Positions 35,069 to 47,600 of a stretch of DNA of 64,000 nucleotides are shown one piece after another (position 1 is the stretch's first letter; every line of letters begins with the position of its first letter). The DNA comes from Serinus canaria (Eukaryota > Chordata > Aves > Passeriformes > Fringillidae). The stretch is taken from positions 2,499,234-2,563,233 of the forward strand of contig NC_066337.1 of NCBI RefSeq assembly GCF_022539315.1, written 5' to 3'. Under the pieces are notes generated by a model. That model did no database searches and was not told the origin of the DNA. It worked only from the letters and a program-made list of their open reading frames with translations. A program made the translations under genes and the position numbers.

Positions 35069-36961
35069 GAGCTGTGGGTTATGGCTCCAAAGCTGTGTTT
35101 TATTCATGACTCAGCCATTTCCCCACCTACAAGATGAGGATAATGATACATTCTTCCTTTCCAAAGAGCTTGTCGTCTCCAAGTGTGTTACAAACTCTGG
35201 TAACAATGTACCTTAATTGAACATTTTCACTTTTTCCAGTTCCAAGAGAAAGTTTGCAGCGAGAATAATTCTTATTTTATCTGCATTTGATACCGTGAGG
35301 TGTGTGGCAGAGTACAGATGGCCACATCCAAGGTGGGAAGAGGACAAAGAACTCTTCAGGGCCCCCTCCTGTTGTGACATTGGGACTCAACGTGCTGAGC
35401 AAGCACTTGTAAATCAAGCCAGCAAAAATTAAAGGCCCCAGTAATGGGTTGGATTAATCTGCTCTGACTTGACTGTCTAAAAGTTGGATGTCAACGTTTG
35501 GGGTTTGTCGCCTGGGCTCCCTCCTCGTCGGTGGAGAGAAATGGGCATCTCCAGAGGCCATTCATCTCCTCCCAGACAGGCTGCCTGGATGAATTGCCCT
35601 CTGGAGGGGCTGGTCTCTCTCTCCATTGATAAAGAGAGCCCTGAGTACATCTTATATATTTATATTAAAAGTGTATGGAGGGGGATGAAGGTGAGTCCTG
35701 CCTGTTGGGATGGAAAGGAGACAGCTCTGCAGCTGCTCTGGGTACCTGGTGCAAGGCTACCCCTAAAAAAGGGAAAAACCAACATTTCAGGAGCTGAACC
35801 CCAAGGAATGTTTGCCTAAGGAATATCCTGACTGAAGCTGGAGGTGTTTTGGCTGTTACAGTCACCTGCATCTCAGCTTGGTGTAAATCTGTGTAGCTGC
35901 ATCTCAGACCTGTGGGCACAGGACAAACCCTGCTGGTTTTGAGCAATCCCAGCCAGCAAATAACGCAGGTTCAGCCAGCTAAAATTTGCATGGAGACACC
36001 AGAGTGATGGGCAACATTATAAAATCATAAACCAGAGGAAATGGAAGTTTTGGGCTCCTAACTACCAAACCCCTAAGCTCTGTGCATTTTGTCTTCCTAA
36101 AAACTATTCCAGAGGTGTCAGAAACAAACCATGAGCTTCCAGTCTCTTGTGTCCTCCTTCTGTATTTCAAATGAATAATAGATAAAGGAATCATTTTATT
36201 TAAAGAGAACGAGTTGAATAGTTTGCTTTAAAAAAAAATCCACACGAAAAGCGCCGTGGCACTTGGTCCTGATTTCTCTTATAAAGGAAAACTTCCCTTT
36301 TTCATTTATTATTGAAGTAAATTAAGCTGATTGTCAGGAACGTGTGTGTTGGGTGAAAACGCTGCCATTGTGAGTTGGGATGAGATGAATGAATTTAATT
36401 TACCCCTTCAGAACATTTAGCAGCAGCTGATGAGCAGCACCAGCTCTCGGCTCCCTGCCTCCTCCTGGGAGAGCCCTGCCAAGTTCCCTGGGGGATTTTC
36501 CATGCTGGGACTTTGTTTCTTCACAGGGGCATCTTGTCCTCTTGCCCTAGGGCCAGACAGGGAAAAAGAGGACAAGGAGATGTGTGGGTTTCTCTCAGCT
36601 CCCTCACAGAATGTTGTAGCAGCCAAGTCCTCGCTGGTTTTTTTCCAGAGCCAGAAAACAGCTCAGAAACTGCTCCAAGCAGGCCAGAGTCAGGTGCTGC
36701 TTCCAGATTTCCCCGGGATCTATGGGAAGCAGGGCTGCATCCCGGCCAGAGGGTGAGTTGGCAGCCAGGGGGATGCAGGCTGGGGCTCAGAGCCTCGCTG
36801 GGTACCACGGGAGTGTTACAGGCTCCTACCACTGACCAAAGCTGTGACACCCTGCTGATGCCATGGTGATTTTTTGCCTTTACTTTTATAAACCTTTTTT
36901 GTATTATCAGTGCCCTTAGCAGGCACACTCGTAATTCCTTAAATCTGATAATTTGGTATTC
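35069..36961. other. Unique sequence, no gene recognised
   Basis: 35100-35450 and 35980-36420 are AT-rich and CpG-poor. No exon supported. Confidence 0.45.
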
Positions 36962-37213
36962 TGTTAGGCCAAAAGCTCAAACATCCTGAAGGCCTCACAA
37001 CTGGAAGGCAGAAAGCCTTATGCTATCTTGAGAAACCAAAGTCCCCTCTAGACTACAACCTGTAAACTGAAATTAGGCCCACCTAGGGAAGATTACTTTG
37101 GGATAAAGAGACATCACACTGTTCATTCAAGTTTCATTGAAGCATCTTTGTTGGATATGCTAAGTTGCAAAGTCAATAAAGTTGTACACACTACCTCCCG
37201 TGTGTGTGCATTT
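36962..37213 (+). mobile_element. Possible LTR-like element, boundaries uncertain
   Basis: Starts TGTTAGGCC and contains CAATAAAGTTGTACACAC followed within 40 bp by GTGTGTGCA, resembling an LTR R-U5 end. I could not find a convincing target duplication or matching inverted ends, so the call is tentative. It could instead be an unrelated AT-rich repeat. Confidence 0.3.
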
Positions 37214-37825
37214 TGGTGTATTCCATCTTGGTGAAGTGTTAAGCTCATAAAGATCAATAAGACCATAAAGATCCTTATTAAATACTGAAATAAAAATCAT
37301 TTTATCCCTTAAGTGTGTCTGGCTCTTAATTTCAAGACCAAGAAAAAGGCATCTCTGGGGTTTTGTTGGAAGTCAGGCTGTGGATGAGCAGCCTTGGGTT
37401 TGGGATGAGGAGTGTCAGATCCTTTGTGGCTCTCCAAGAGCAGCATTCCTGATCTTGCTTGGATCAGAGCCATGCTGCTGACTCCAGGCCCTGCCCTTCC
37501 ATGGGTAGATGGAGAAGACATCACTGATTCCCAACAGTGCCTCCAGGAACAGTCAGGAGAGTTTTTCTCTTGGAAATTGGAGAGATGGGATCTTACCAAA
37601 GGTCCTTCAGGAATGCTGAGAGTGTGTGTGAGTGAAGGCAGCAGTGTGCTCGAGGCAGGGAAAAGCACTCACCAGCTGGGAATGCTGAGATGGTGGAGGA
37701 GGAAGATGCTGCCATTGAGGTTTCAGCCCTGTGTGTGGGGAAGGAGCCGTTGAATTCCAGACTATTGCTTGTGCCACACAGGCAGCCAGGCAAAGGCTAA
37801 ATCCCATGATTATCCAATAATTAAG

Positions 37826-37885
37826 GTTTGAAAACCTCTAAGATCATCAAGTCCACCATTAAGCAGCACTGCCAGGCTCTCCATT
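37826..37885 (-). mobile_element. Short CR1 fragment, reverse strand
   Basis: 'aaacctctaagatcatcaagtccaccattaagcagcactgccag' matches the reverse CR1 terminus but lacks the last bases. Confidence 0.7.
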
Positions 37886-38095
37886 AATGTCCCTGCTCCC
37901 ACTGGCTGCATGCCCTGAGCTCCAGCACATCCCAGTCTGGGTCAGCAGTGGTGGAGGCTCAGAGTGCTGAAATTCCCTGGAGAGAGCCCAGCTCAGGAGA
38001 AGACAGGAATTCTGGAACTGCAGGGAAAGCTTTGGCTGGAAGAGTGATCCCAGAACAAACACAGGGTGACTTTTCACATGACAGTGTTGTACCAG

Positions 38096-38342
38096 GACAA
38101 GGGGAATGGCTTCCCACTGCCAGAGGGCAAGGTTAGGTGGGATATTGGGAATAAATTCTTCTCTGTGGGGGTGGAGAGGCCCTGGCACTGGGTTCTGAGT
38201 CCAGCTGCTTCTCTACTACAATGGTTTGAGACTCTCAAACCAACTTGGGCATCCTGGTGCAGTGGAAGGTGTCCCTGCCCATGGCAGGAGGTGGAATGGG
38301 ATGGGCTTTAGGGTCCCTCCCAACCAAAACCATTCCATGCCC
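38096..38342 (+). mobile_element. CR1 3' end with internal rearrangement
   Basis: 'aatggcttcccactgccagagggca' and 'gggatattgggaataaattcttctctgtggg' give the 5' part. 'gcagtggaaggtgtccctgccc' and 'ccaaccaaaaccattcc' give the 3' part. About 60 bp between them do not match the consensus. Confidence 0.85.
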
Positions 38343-39327
38343 TTGGAGAAGAGCGGGAGAATGGGGCTGTGACCAGGTCTGTGTGCTGACATGAGTCAGC
38401 AGTGATCTGTACAGGAGGTGATGCTGGGCTGGGCTCTGTATGTGGTGGTTTAACACTCAGGTGAGACCCATGAGCTGTGTTCATGCTGAATTTGTGTGTT
38501 TGGAACAGTGCTGTGACCATGCAAGTGTCTTGGGCACCATCCTCCCCCTCCACAGGGATGTCTCTAGGCTGTGCAGGAGCCTGGGGGATTTTGGGATGGT
38601 GCAGAATAAGCACAAGGAGAGCTCCAGTGACTCCTGAGGATTGCTGAGCTCAGGGCAAGAGCAAATGAAGGGCATCCTCTTGGAAAGGAGAGGCAGAGAG
38701 AAGGAGCCACAGCAGACCTTGGCACTGGGAGTGTTTGCCACTCGAATATTGCTGGCTGCAAGTGTGATTTTTCCCTCTGCCAGTAGGTCTGTGTACACAG
38801 AACTTGCACTGCTGTTGCAATTACACTGCTCCAAAGTGGTTTTTCTGTCACTGCTTGTTCTGCCCAAGGAGCAGGACAACCTGTCCTGGTGCCTTCCTCA
38901 CCAATGGCACTGAGCCACTCATTGTCACCAGAATCTGGTACCTGCAAAGCCAGGGCAGCTGCTTGGGCCAACTTATTTCTTGTCTGGATTTGAAAAATCA
39001 GACCTAGAAACATATTCTAGTCTTCTCCTTCTCCTTCTGTTCCTCCTCCTCAATATTCATATTCCCTTATTGAATATATTCTGAATTATTCTCAAGGATA
39101 ATCTCTCCAGCCACCATTCTGTGCTTTATTCTCCCCAAAATTCACCAGCAATTGCACAGGAGGATGTGGCAGAGGGAGAAGGTTTGATTGAACCTTTCTC
39201 CTGTTTGGTTTATCTTGAATTTCAGGCAATTGTGGTAACTTCACTGACTGACTTTGGGTCTTGATTTCAGGGTTGGCCAGGCAGGATTTTGCTTCCCAAG
39301 ATCAGCTGAGGATCAGCTGCAGCACTG
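38343..39327. other. Unique sequence, no feature recognised
   Basis: A short CTT/CTC tract lies at 39020-39052. No exon or repeat recognised. Confidence 0.45.
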
Positions 39328-39392
39328 CAATGAATTTAGGCCCAGAAGGGACTTTTAGATCACACAAACAGGCCCTGCAAAGTCATTAGATA
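39328..39392 (-). mobile_element. Old CR1-like 3' end, reverse strand
   Basis: 'gaatttaggcccagaaggga' resembles the reverse terminus of an older CR1 subfamily also seen in turtles and crocodiles. It is short and diverged. Confidence 0.4.
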
Positions 39393-40330
39393 CTTCTTTC
39401 CTGAGCCTTGGATTTGGTGTTTGTCGAACATAAATCTTCTGAAAAGGTGTTCAGGGTTGATTTAAGGATCTCAGGAGATGCTGAACCCAGGGCTGCCATT
39501 GGTAGTGGCTTTTAAAGGTTAATCACCTTTGCTGCTAAACATTTGTGCTGTATTTAATTTGTCCGTCTTTAACTTTTTGGTTGTTGGTTATTGCAGTGTC
39601 TTTCCCTGCTGGGAGAAATCACCTGGCATTTTCTTTGATCAAACTCCTTTCTCTCCCCCCCACAAGACTGAGGAGTTTCCCTGTGTCCTTCAGCTGAGCT
39701 GTGTTTTATCATCCAATTTATCCTCACAGACCGGGGTGATGTATCCTCTTTTACCTTCCAGGTTTCTCCACCTTCCCCTCTTTAGTTACTTGATAAAAAT
39801 TAGAAATTAATTGCAAAATGGAAGGGAGATTTTAGAGGCCCACAGGATTCAGGGGATGGTAGAGGGTGAAGTCTGTATTGTGCTGCTCCACTGCAGAAAT
39901 AGCCTGACAAGCACAGGAGAACCCCGGATACTGCTGGGCTTGGGCCAGAAATGGGTGGGACAAATCAAAAGCTTTGTGTTTTAAAGAATGTAATAGATTT
40001 TAAATTGCATTTCCTTTAATGAATGACTCACCCAATTACCACAGCCTGAACACCTGCGCCCGAGAGCCAAAGTCTCCAGAGAGGCTTTTGCTTTTAACAA
40101 TGTTTATTATGCTGAGTGTTATGGCATTAGGAGGAATCAAGGAGGAGGCAGGATGGGTCAGGGGCAGCACCAGGGCAGCCCTGGGTTATTCTCCCCCTGT
40201 GCCAGGGGTTCCCAAGCTCCCCTTTGCACCAGGCCCATCTGCAGGACAGCAGCAGGCTTTGCCCAAGCCCCTCGTGCTGGGGGGGGCTGATTCCTCTGGG
40301 GCATCCAGGTGGGAGAAGGGCTTTGGGCTG
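39393..40330. other. Unique sequence, no feature recognised
   Basis: No supported gene or repeat. Confidence 0.45.
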
Positions 40331-40387
40331 GCAGGGGACAGGATGGATGGGATATTGGGAGGAATTCTCATCTGTGAGGGTGGTGAG
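40331..40387 (+). mobile_element. CR1, 5' part of a copy split by an LTR
   Basis: 'gggacaggatggatgggatattgggagg' and 'tctgtgagggtggtgag' match CR1, which normally continues with 'gccctggcacagg'. That continuation resumes at 40706, after the LTR. Confidence 0.85.
40382..40387. repeat. Target-site duplication, left (GGTGAG)
   Basis: Pairs with GGTCAG at 40700-40705 (one mismatch). CR1 consensus reads GGTGAGG here, so the right copy carries the mutation. Confidence 0.75.
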
Positions 40388-40699
40388 TGTAGGGGGACAC
40401 AGTGTGGCTAAATGAAGGTGGTATAGAAGGCGATCTTATCCCCCAGTGAGCTGCAGCTGGACCAATTACTGAAGATTAGAAGCAGGCCTGATCTTAACAG
40501 GCCACACCTGTAGGCAATAAGCACAAGTGGTATAAAAGAGTGGATTGGTGGGGTCTGGAGTCAGATGGCTGCTGCAAGGACCGGGAACAGTCAGAGCACA
40601 GAGGGGCTGCCTGTGAGACACATCAGGGAGATATGGAGCTCTGGGGATATGAGATCCTTGGGCTATAATGGTGTTAGAACTCATGCTAGCTAAGACAAC
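40388..40699 (+). mobile_element. Solo LTR (312 bp) nested in CR1, ERVK-like
   Basis: TGTAGGGGG..GACAACA gives TG..CA ends with TGT/ACA symmetry. The flanks GGTGAG (40382-40387) and GGTCAG (40700-40705) form a 6-bp target duplication with one mismatch. A TATA box (TATAAAAGAG) lies at 40531-40540. The host CR1 is continuous once the LTR is removed. A second copy of the family lies reversed at 56077-56382. The 6-bp duplication is typical of class II (ERVK) elements; that assignment is inference. Confidence 0.85.
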
Positions 40700-40868
40700 A
40701 GGTCAGGACCTGGCACAGGGTGCCCGGGGAAGCTGTGGCTGCCCCATGGCTGTCCAAGGCTGGGTTGGAGCAGCCTGGGACAGTGCAAGGTGTCCCTGCC
40801 CATGGTAGGGGTGGAACTGGAGGAGCTTTAAGGTCCTTTCCAACCCAAACCTCTCTGGGATTCTGTGT
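40700..40868 (+). mobile_element. CR1, 3' part of the split copy
   Basis: After the target duplication, CR1 resumes with 'gacctggcacagggtgccc', then 'gtgcaaggtgtccctgcccatgg', 'ggtcctttccaacccaaacc' and 'gggattctgtg'. Confidence 0.9.
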
Positions 40869-40871
40869 TGC

Positions 40872-41297
40872 TCCTTCCAGTGCCTAAAGGGGCTGGGGCT
40901 GCCTTCATCTCCAGGAGTGCCGAAGAGGAACTTGGGACACAGGTCTGGAGGGACAGGATAAGGGGAGGAACATCCTTAAGGAGAGAAGGTTGTGAGGAGG
41001 CTTCAGAACCCCTTCCAGAGCCTCAAGGGGTTCCAGAATAGGAAACTGGAAAGGTTCCATGGAAAGGAGCTGAGGAGAAGGGGTGGGGGGACAGGACACA
41101 GGGAATGGCTCCTACTGCAGAGGGCAGGGCTGGCTGGGATGTCAGGAACAATTCTTCTCTGTGGGGGTGGTGAGGCCCTGGCAGAGATGAGAAGCTGTGG
41201 CTGCCCCATCCCTGGAGCTGCTCAAGGCTGGATGTGGCTCTGAGCAGCCTGCTCTAGTGCAAGGTGTCCCTGGCCATGGAGAACCTTGGAATGGGAT
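40872..41297 (+). mobile_element. CR1 3' half
   Basis: 'gaagaggaacttgggacaca', 'gacaggacacagggaatggctcc' and 'gctgtggctgccccatccctgg', then 'agtgcaaggtgtccctggccatgg'. It lacks the last 60 bp and directly abuts the next CR1. Confidence 0.85.
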
Positions 41298-41738
41298 GTG
41301 TCCAGAGGAGGCAGCCAGGTTGGTGAGGAGTTTGGAACACAAACCCTGAGAGGAGCCCCTGAGGGAGCTGGGGGGGGCTCAGCCTGGAGAAAAGGAGACT
41401 CAGGGCTGCCCCCATCCCTCTGCCAGCTCCTGAAAGGTGCCTGTGCTCAGCTGGGCTGGGCTCTGTCTGCAGCAGCACTGACACACCCAGAGCTCACAGC
41501 CTCCAGCTGGGCCAAGGGAAATACAGGCTGGAGAGCAGGGAAAGGTTTTTACAGAAAGGGGATAAAGTTCTGGAATGTTCTGCCCAGGGAGGTGGTGGAG
41601 TCCCCATCCCTGGGGGTGTTTAACAAAGCCTGGATGTGGCACTGGGTGCCAGGGTTTGGGTGAGGGGTTGGGGCTGGGTTGGACATGATGATCTTTAGGG
41701 TCTCTTCCAACCTGGACATTCTGGGAAGTTTTTGAAAT
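41298..41738 (+). mobile_element. CR1 3' end, different subfamily
   Basis: 'cctggagaaaaggagactcaggg', 'ttctggaatgttctgcccaggga', 'ggtggtggagtccccatccctgggggtgtttaac', 'gatgatctttagggtctcttccaacctgg' and 'attctggga'. The variable-strength 'initial contact' middle region differs from the preceding copy. Confidence 0.9.
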
Positions 41739-44353
41739 AAACCCACACCTTGGAGCCATGAGGGCCTGGCTAACTCAGCCCTGACCCTTTTTGCACAGGA
41801 GTGGGTGATCGGAGAAGGCAATTTGAGATCTTCTTGTGCAGTTATTTCTCATCCCCCCTGTCCAGCATGGAGCAGGTCAGTGCTGAGATCCTGTTGTGTG
41901 GGGCTGGAGAAGCAGATCCCAGGCAGGGCTGAGGCTGTTCTGGCTGGAGGGAGACAAAAATATAATTATTCCAGCTCCTGGTGCTCTGTGTGCTCTGCCA
42001 ATGCTTCTGCAGGCCAGAGGGCTGAGCTGATGTATTTATGCACCTTCCCCTGTCTGTGTTTAAACAGCACCTTGGAAAATGCAGTAAAAGAAGCCACAAC
42101 TCTCCTCAGTGTCCTCTAGGGGTTTTAATTTATTTTTATGGTGTCGATCCTTGCTTTGTTGTGGGTTTTTTAGTTGTTTTTTTCTCCCAGTGCTGGAAGT
42201 TGGCTTTGCTGCAGAGCAGAGGTGGTGCAGAAAAACAGAGGCCAGTGAATTGCAGAGTGTGAAGAGATATTGTGAGCTAAGATGGAGCTGGGATGTGGCA
42301 GAGCTCCCAATGATCTCTGGTGCTATTTTATAGTCTATACATTTATAACCAGTCTTTTCCCACAATGGATTGAATTGTTCTGGGCCCTGGTTTTGCTGGG
42401 GCACAGCCAGGGTTCCCTGCTCTGCCCATGTCTCACACCAGGCACCTCTCCTGCATCCCTGTGGACAAATCCTGGTGTGAGCTGAGGGTGCTCAGTGCTT
42501 GAGGACAGCGTTACCCCCAAATCAGCCCCCAAAGTTGCTGTGGGGCTTCTTGCATTTCCCAGCTCTGGATTCTGTGCAACAGAGAAGGGTCCTGTGTGAA
42601 TCCTTAGGCCACTTCGTTATGCTCATAAAAAATTGTTCAAAGTAGTTTTATTGGTTCCCCCACTGACTAAAATACCAAGAAACAGCAAAATTCTCTGCAT
42701 TTTGTGTGGGATGAACATCCTCTTCTCCTTGCAGGCAGGACCTGGCTGATTTGAAGCCACCCCAGCTCTCCTGGCCACGCTGGATGCTGCATCACTTCGA
42801 GGAGAAGACGACTCTGAGGTACCTTATTTTTGCTTTTGGTTTTCTCCATGTTTGAGGTTTTCTGTTTGTAAGACGATGTGTGCCTGGAGGGTACAGAGCA
42901 CTTGTCAAAGCACTGAGGGTGGTTTATCCTCTGGCTGTGAGGAGTGAAGTGCCCGCACAGTGGGGCTTTGGGAGCCTGGTTTCATCTGGCTGGCATTAGG
43001 GAGCCCTGTTCCATCCAGAACTGGAAGATTTTAAATATGATTTTGAAAACCTGGAGCTGTTTCAAAGCTTATAAGGCTTTTGACCTGTCTCATTTATGCT
43101 CACCTCCTGCATTGCAAAGGGAGAAGCTTAGAAATGTGAATTATGTGAAATACAGTGTGAAATCTTTTGAGATGTCTAAATCATGTGCATATACACACAG
43201 GCACTTCCATCTCCTTAAAACTTCATGTCTCCTTGCTCAGCTGATCCTGGCACTGGGGGGATGCATGAGCAGCTGGGGAAGAGCTGGGAGGAGGGGGAGA
43301 ATGATGAGGCCCTTGGTGCTCCCCATCTCCCATCCCGGGGGCCTCCTGCTCCTCTTTTTGCTCCCCTGCACTCCAAATGCAACATCCTCACTCATCCCTC
43401 TGGGATGTGGGGACAGCAGGAACAACCCCCACGAGCTCCAGGCTCTGCATTTCTGAGGCTTCCATGGCTTTTTGATCCTTTATTTTCTGTTTCACAAAGC
43501 ATGTGTCACAAAGTGTCCGTTAGGTGACACATTAGTATTTCTCCCTAAAAGTGAATTTTCAGAATCTGCCTGGTTTTCTTCTATGTGTGCTCTTCCTGCT
43601 AATTTTTCAAGTGGATATTTCAAACCTGGTAGTTGTGCTGGGGCTCTCTGCTGTGCTGCAGAGGCTTTGTTTTTTTTCAGGGTCTTGTTAAAGAAAACAA
43701 TAAATTAGATGTGTGCCAGGCAGTGTTGGTAGGGGGGTGTGGGTGGGTTGTGCAGCATCTTTCTGAGGATGTTGGTGGGGGAAAAAAAAACCAACGCAAA
43801 ACTTCAAAGCTTTTGAAAATTCCAGCTGCTAAGGGGTGACCCTCTGGTTCCTGCCTTTCTCAGCGCCATCCCACCGCACTGTCCTTTGCTCCTGCTGGCT
43901 GCTCCAGTCCAGCACTGGTGTCCCTTGGTGTCCATGGGGGGACTGGAGGGCAGGGACCATCTTTCTTCCTCCTGTGGCATCAGAGCTGCCTGACAGCCCC
44001 TTGCAGAGGCTGCTGTGGCTGGGAGGGGATGGAGGAGTGAGGAAACCAGAGGGAAGGGCTGGAGGGAATGAATGAGGCAGTTGGAGCAGCATCAGTGATC
44101 CCAGGTTTTCCCAGTCATTCAGTGATGCTGTGTGTTTGCCATCTAATTCCATCCCAAACACCCTAAACTGGAAATAAAGCCCTGTTTAATAAACAGCAGT
44201 CAGCATTTCATTTCCCTGAATATTCTGGGAGCAACTGCTCATTATTCTGATGATTTCCCCCCACTGTAATTATTCCAAATGACCATTCACAGATTCCACT
44301 GTTGACTTCCACATCCATGCAATCTCATGCTGAAATATGGATATATTTTGGTG

Positions 44354-44375
44354 TCCTATTGAAAATTCAATAGGA
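44354..44375. repeat. Inverted repeat with 10-bp arms
   Basis: TCCTATTGAA, AA, TTCAATAGGA: perfect arms with a 2-nt centre. Confidence 0.8.
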
Positions 44376-44544
44376 TCCAATTTCAATTGCTATTGCCTTC
44401 GCCACCGTGCCTCCCCTCTCCAATTTTCCAACGCTACAGCTGCACAGTGGAGAAGAAAGGATGCAGCAGACATAAACAGCAATGTCCAGCTGAAATGGGG
44501 AGAGAAAAATTACTTCCTTGTACTACCACGCTCCTGACAAGAGC

Positions 44545-44605
44545 TGACTCTTTCTTTTTTCTGTTTTTTTTTTTTTTTTCTTTTTTTCCCCCCTTTTTTT
44601 TCCTA
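44545..44605. repeat. Poly-T/pyrimidine tract
   Basis: Runs of up to 19 T interrupted by single C, then six C and eight T. Low complexity. Confidence 0.85.
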
Positions 44606-47600
44606 CCACATTCAATTTTCTAGCTCTGCCAGGCAGGTTGCAGGACTAATCTTGAATGTGCTTTGAGCCTGCTGTATAACACCACGGGCTTTTAAAGCTT
44701 GGGATGGGGGAGAAGGAGGAGGAGGGTGTGGGGAATGCAATTAGTTTGGGGTGGCAGGATGAGCAGGAGAAGCTAAAATTGCAAATGAGGGTTATTTGGG
44801 GAATACGAATCCCGTTCCTCCCAGGGTTTACCTGCCTTTCTCTTTTGGCAGATGGAGAGTGGGAGATGTGAATTAGATGGGAAAAAAAATCCCTAGACAG
44901 TCTGCAGGGTCTCAAATGGTGCTTTCATCACAGCCAGTGTTTTGTAACGTGCATGTTTATTTTCCCCTTCATCTGGAGTACAAAGGATGTGGTGTTTGAG
45001 ACCTGCCAGGGTTGACTGGTGCTGGGAGGCTGGGCTGCTTTTGGAGGTGTCACTCTGGCTCCCGGGAGCAGAGCAGATGCTGGGTGGCTTTGAGCACTGC
45101 AGCAAAGGTGTTTCCACTGCTGCATCTTCCAGAGCTGAGACTATTCATCCATAAATAATTTCTAGTGGGTTTCTGTCTGTTCCCAGCTTCCAAAGAGCTC
45201 TCTGGAGGTGGGATTGTCTGAGACATCAAGGTGCCTGCAGGTTCCTTTATTGCCACCAGTCCAGCTGGTGTGGTGGGTCATTGCTGAGCCACCTCAATGT
45301 GACCTCGAGCTCCAGAGGAGCTGGAAAAGAGCTGTGAAAGAGTTCACCCCCCCTAAATTTAATATCTCATTATCAACTTGGAAGAGATAATTAGAAATGC
45401 AAAAATTTGAGGGCGAGTATATCTTCCAACACCTTCCAGGACAGACTTGGGCAGCTGGCTGAGTCTTTGTCTTCACTCCCCAAGTCACAGAGGGAGCTTG
45501 AGGAGGGGAGCAAAAGGGAAGGGAAGGCAGGGATGTGCCAGGGCTGTGTCACCCCCAAGCCCAGCAGCACGCACAGGCAGCAAACAGCCACTATCTCCTC
45601 GAGCCATCTGTTTGCAGAGACTTTGCCCATGCAATGGTGCCTCTTCCCACGTGGACTTGTTGCCTCCTTATAATCCGTAGGTAAACAGACTTTTAATCAG
45701 CTGGAAAGCAGGGAGAGGAGGTGGTGAGCCACGATAAGAGTCCAGTTGGGATGGGGACTGATGGCAGCATGAGCCCTGGCGGGTGGGTGCTGGGAAACAT
45801 CCCTGCAGCATCTCTGGAATACAGAGAGAAATGGTTTGTTTGATGGAAGGGGATGAATGAAGGAAATAGTGAGACCAAGTAGAGCATGGCCACTGAGCAG
45901 CTCTCCAGAGGCTCTTGCTGCTGTGTTGCTTGAAATCTGGAGCTTTATGTAGAGAATACCATTTCCTAGAGAATAACACTTCCCTGGGTAATACAGATGC
46001 CCCATCCTTGTGCCCTGGATAAGGGCAGGGCACTGTGGGCATCGCCTTCCTGCAGGGATGCAGGTCCCTGCTGCCTCTGAGCTTGCAGATTTGAGATGTT
46101 TGGGGACGTTCAGCCTGGCAGGGCTCTGGTGGCTCTTGCATGGCGCTGTCTCGTGTCCAGGTAAGCACTTTACCTGCCTGATCCAGACCCTTCTCCATCC
46201 ACCCTTTCTCTCTGCTTCTTCTGCTGTGAAAACCACGTTGTCCCCCAGCTCCTATTTTACCATCAAACAGTCACAGAATGTCCCAGCTTGGGTGGGGTGA
46301 TCCCATCAATTCCAGCTTCAATTTGAAGGGGAGACAAGGTGTGCTCAGTGCTGGAGCTGCTGGGGTTTTTATCTCCCAAGGGGCTGGGATGCCAGAGGTG
46401 CTGCAGATGTAGCTAAAAGCAGCCTCAGGCAGAGGGCAGGGGTTTGGGAAGGGGCTGTGGAGCTGGGGCACTGACCTGGTGCCCTACAGTACATGGCATT
46501 ACCGTGTTTAATGTACTCAGCGCTAATCTTTCTCTAAACACAAGCGATCTTGCTGAGTTCAGCACTGAAAGAGCAATAACCAATGAAGGAGATGAGATTA
46601 AGAAAACTCACAAGAATCAAATGTGCTAGAAAAGGGCTGGGGAAGTGCCAGGGGCACTGCAGTAAATGACCTCCCTGGGAATCGAGGACAAATAAAATCC
46701 ATGCCCCATGTCTCTCTCCCCTCCCAGGCGCCTTGTGCCGATGCTGGAGCCCTGCCCTCCCTGGTGGGGCCAGAGCTGTTGCTTTCAGGGTTATTTTTGC
46801 ACTGGAATACAACAAATCCTCTGTGCTATGGGGCCCAGACGAGGATCCGTGTCGCTGCATTCAGAAAAACTAACCTCTCGAGCTCAAGGAGAGCTGCTTC
46901 AGTTGGCAGGAGCATTATTCTGTCTGGAGCAGCCTTGAGAGGGCAAACAAAACCTCTGAGCTGTGGCTCTTGCTTCCAAAGGCTCTCTGCAGGCAGGGAT
47001 GCTGGTGAGAGGGGCTTTTTTAATTTGTCAGCCAAAAACTGACCCAAATGCCACCAAGACAGCATGAAAATGGTGTGCAGCATCCTGAGGGAGTCGGTGT
47101 CCCAGCCTGAGCTCTGCTGGGAAAAGTCTTAGGAACAACTTGCAGGTGCTCTGTGGGCATGATGGGGTTTTTATCCCTTAGAATGGGAAGGTGGAGGTGA
47201 TGGGGAAGGGTGGAGGTTCTCCCCCAGCGCTCAGCAGCCTGGGGATGCCCTTCACGGATCCCAGGCATCCCAAATCTGCTGCCTCAGATCCCTGTCCCTC
47301 GCGCCGTGCAGCCTCGGAGGCTGTGAGGATGACTTGGCAGTGATATATTTACTACAATTACCATCTCCCTTCCCAGAGGAGGAAAAAAATAGATGAATAA
47401 TATGTTTTGAAGGTGTCATGGAGTGAAAGCAAGAGAAGAGCTTGAGCCTGAACTTATGAATAACTTATAGGCTTCCTCCCTTCATGCAGCTGCTCCGTTT
47501 GGGCTTATCTTTCTCACCCGTGGGAGGTGTAATTGAAGGAGCAAAGCTGGGCACCCGTGGGCACGCGTCTGTCTGGCTCCGTGTGTCCCCTGCACGCCGG

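Noticed and set aside
46261..46320. Possible CR1 reverse terminus ('cacagaatgtcccagcttggg')
   Set aside because: Match too short and not followed by the usual CR1 blocks.
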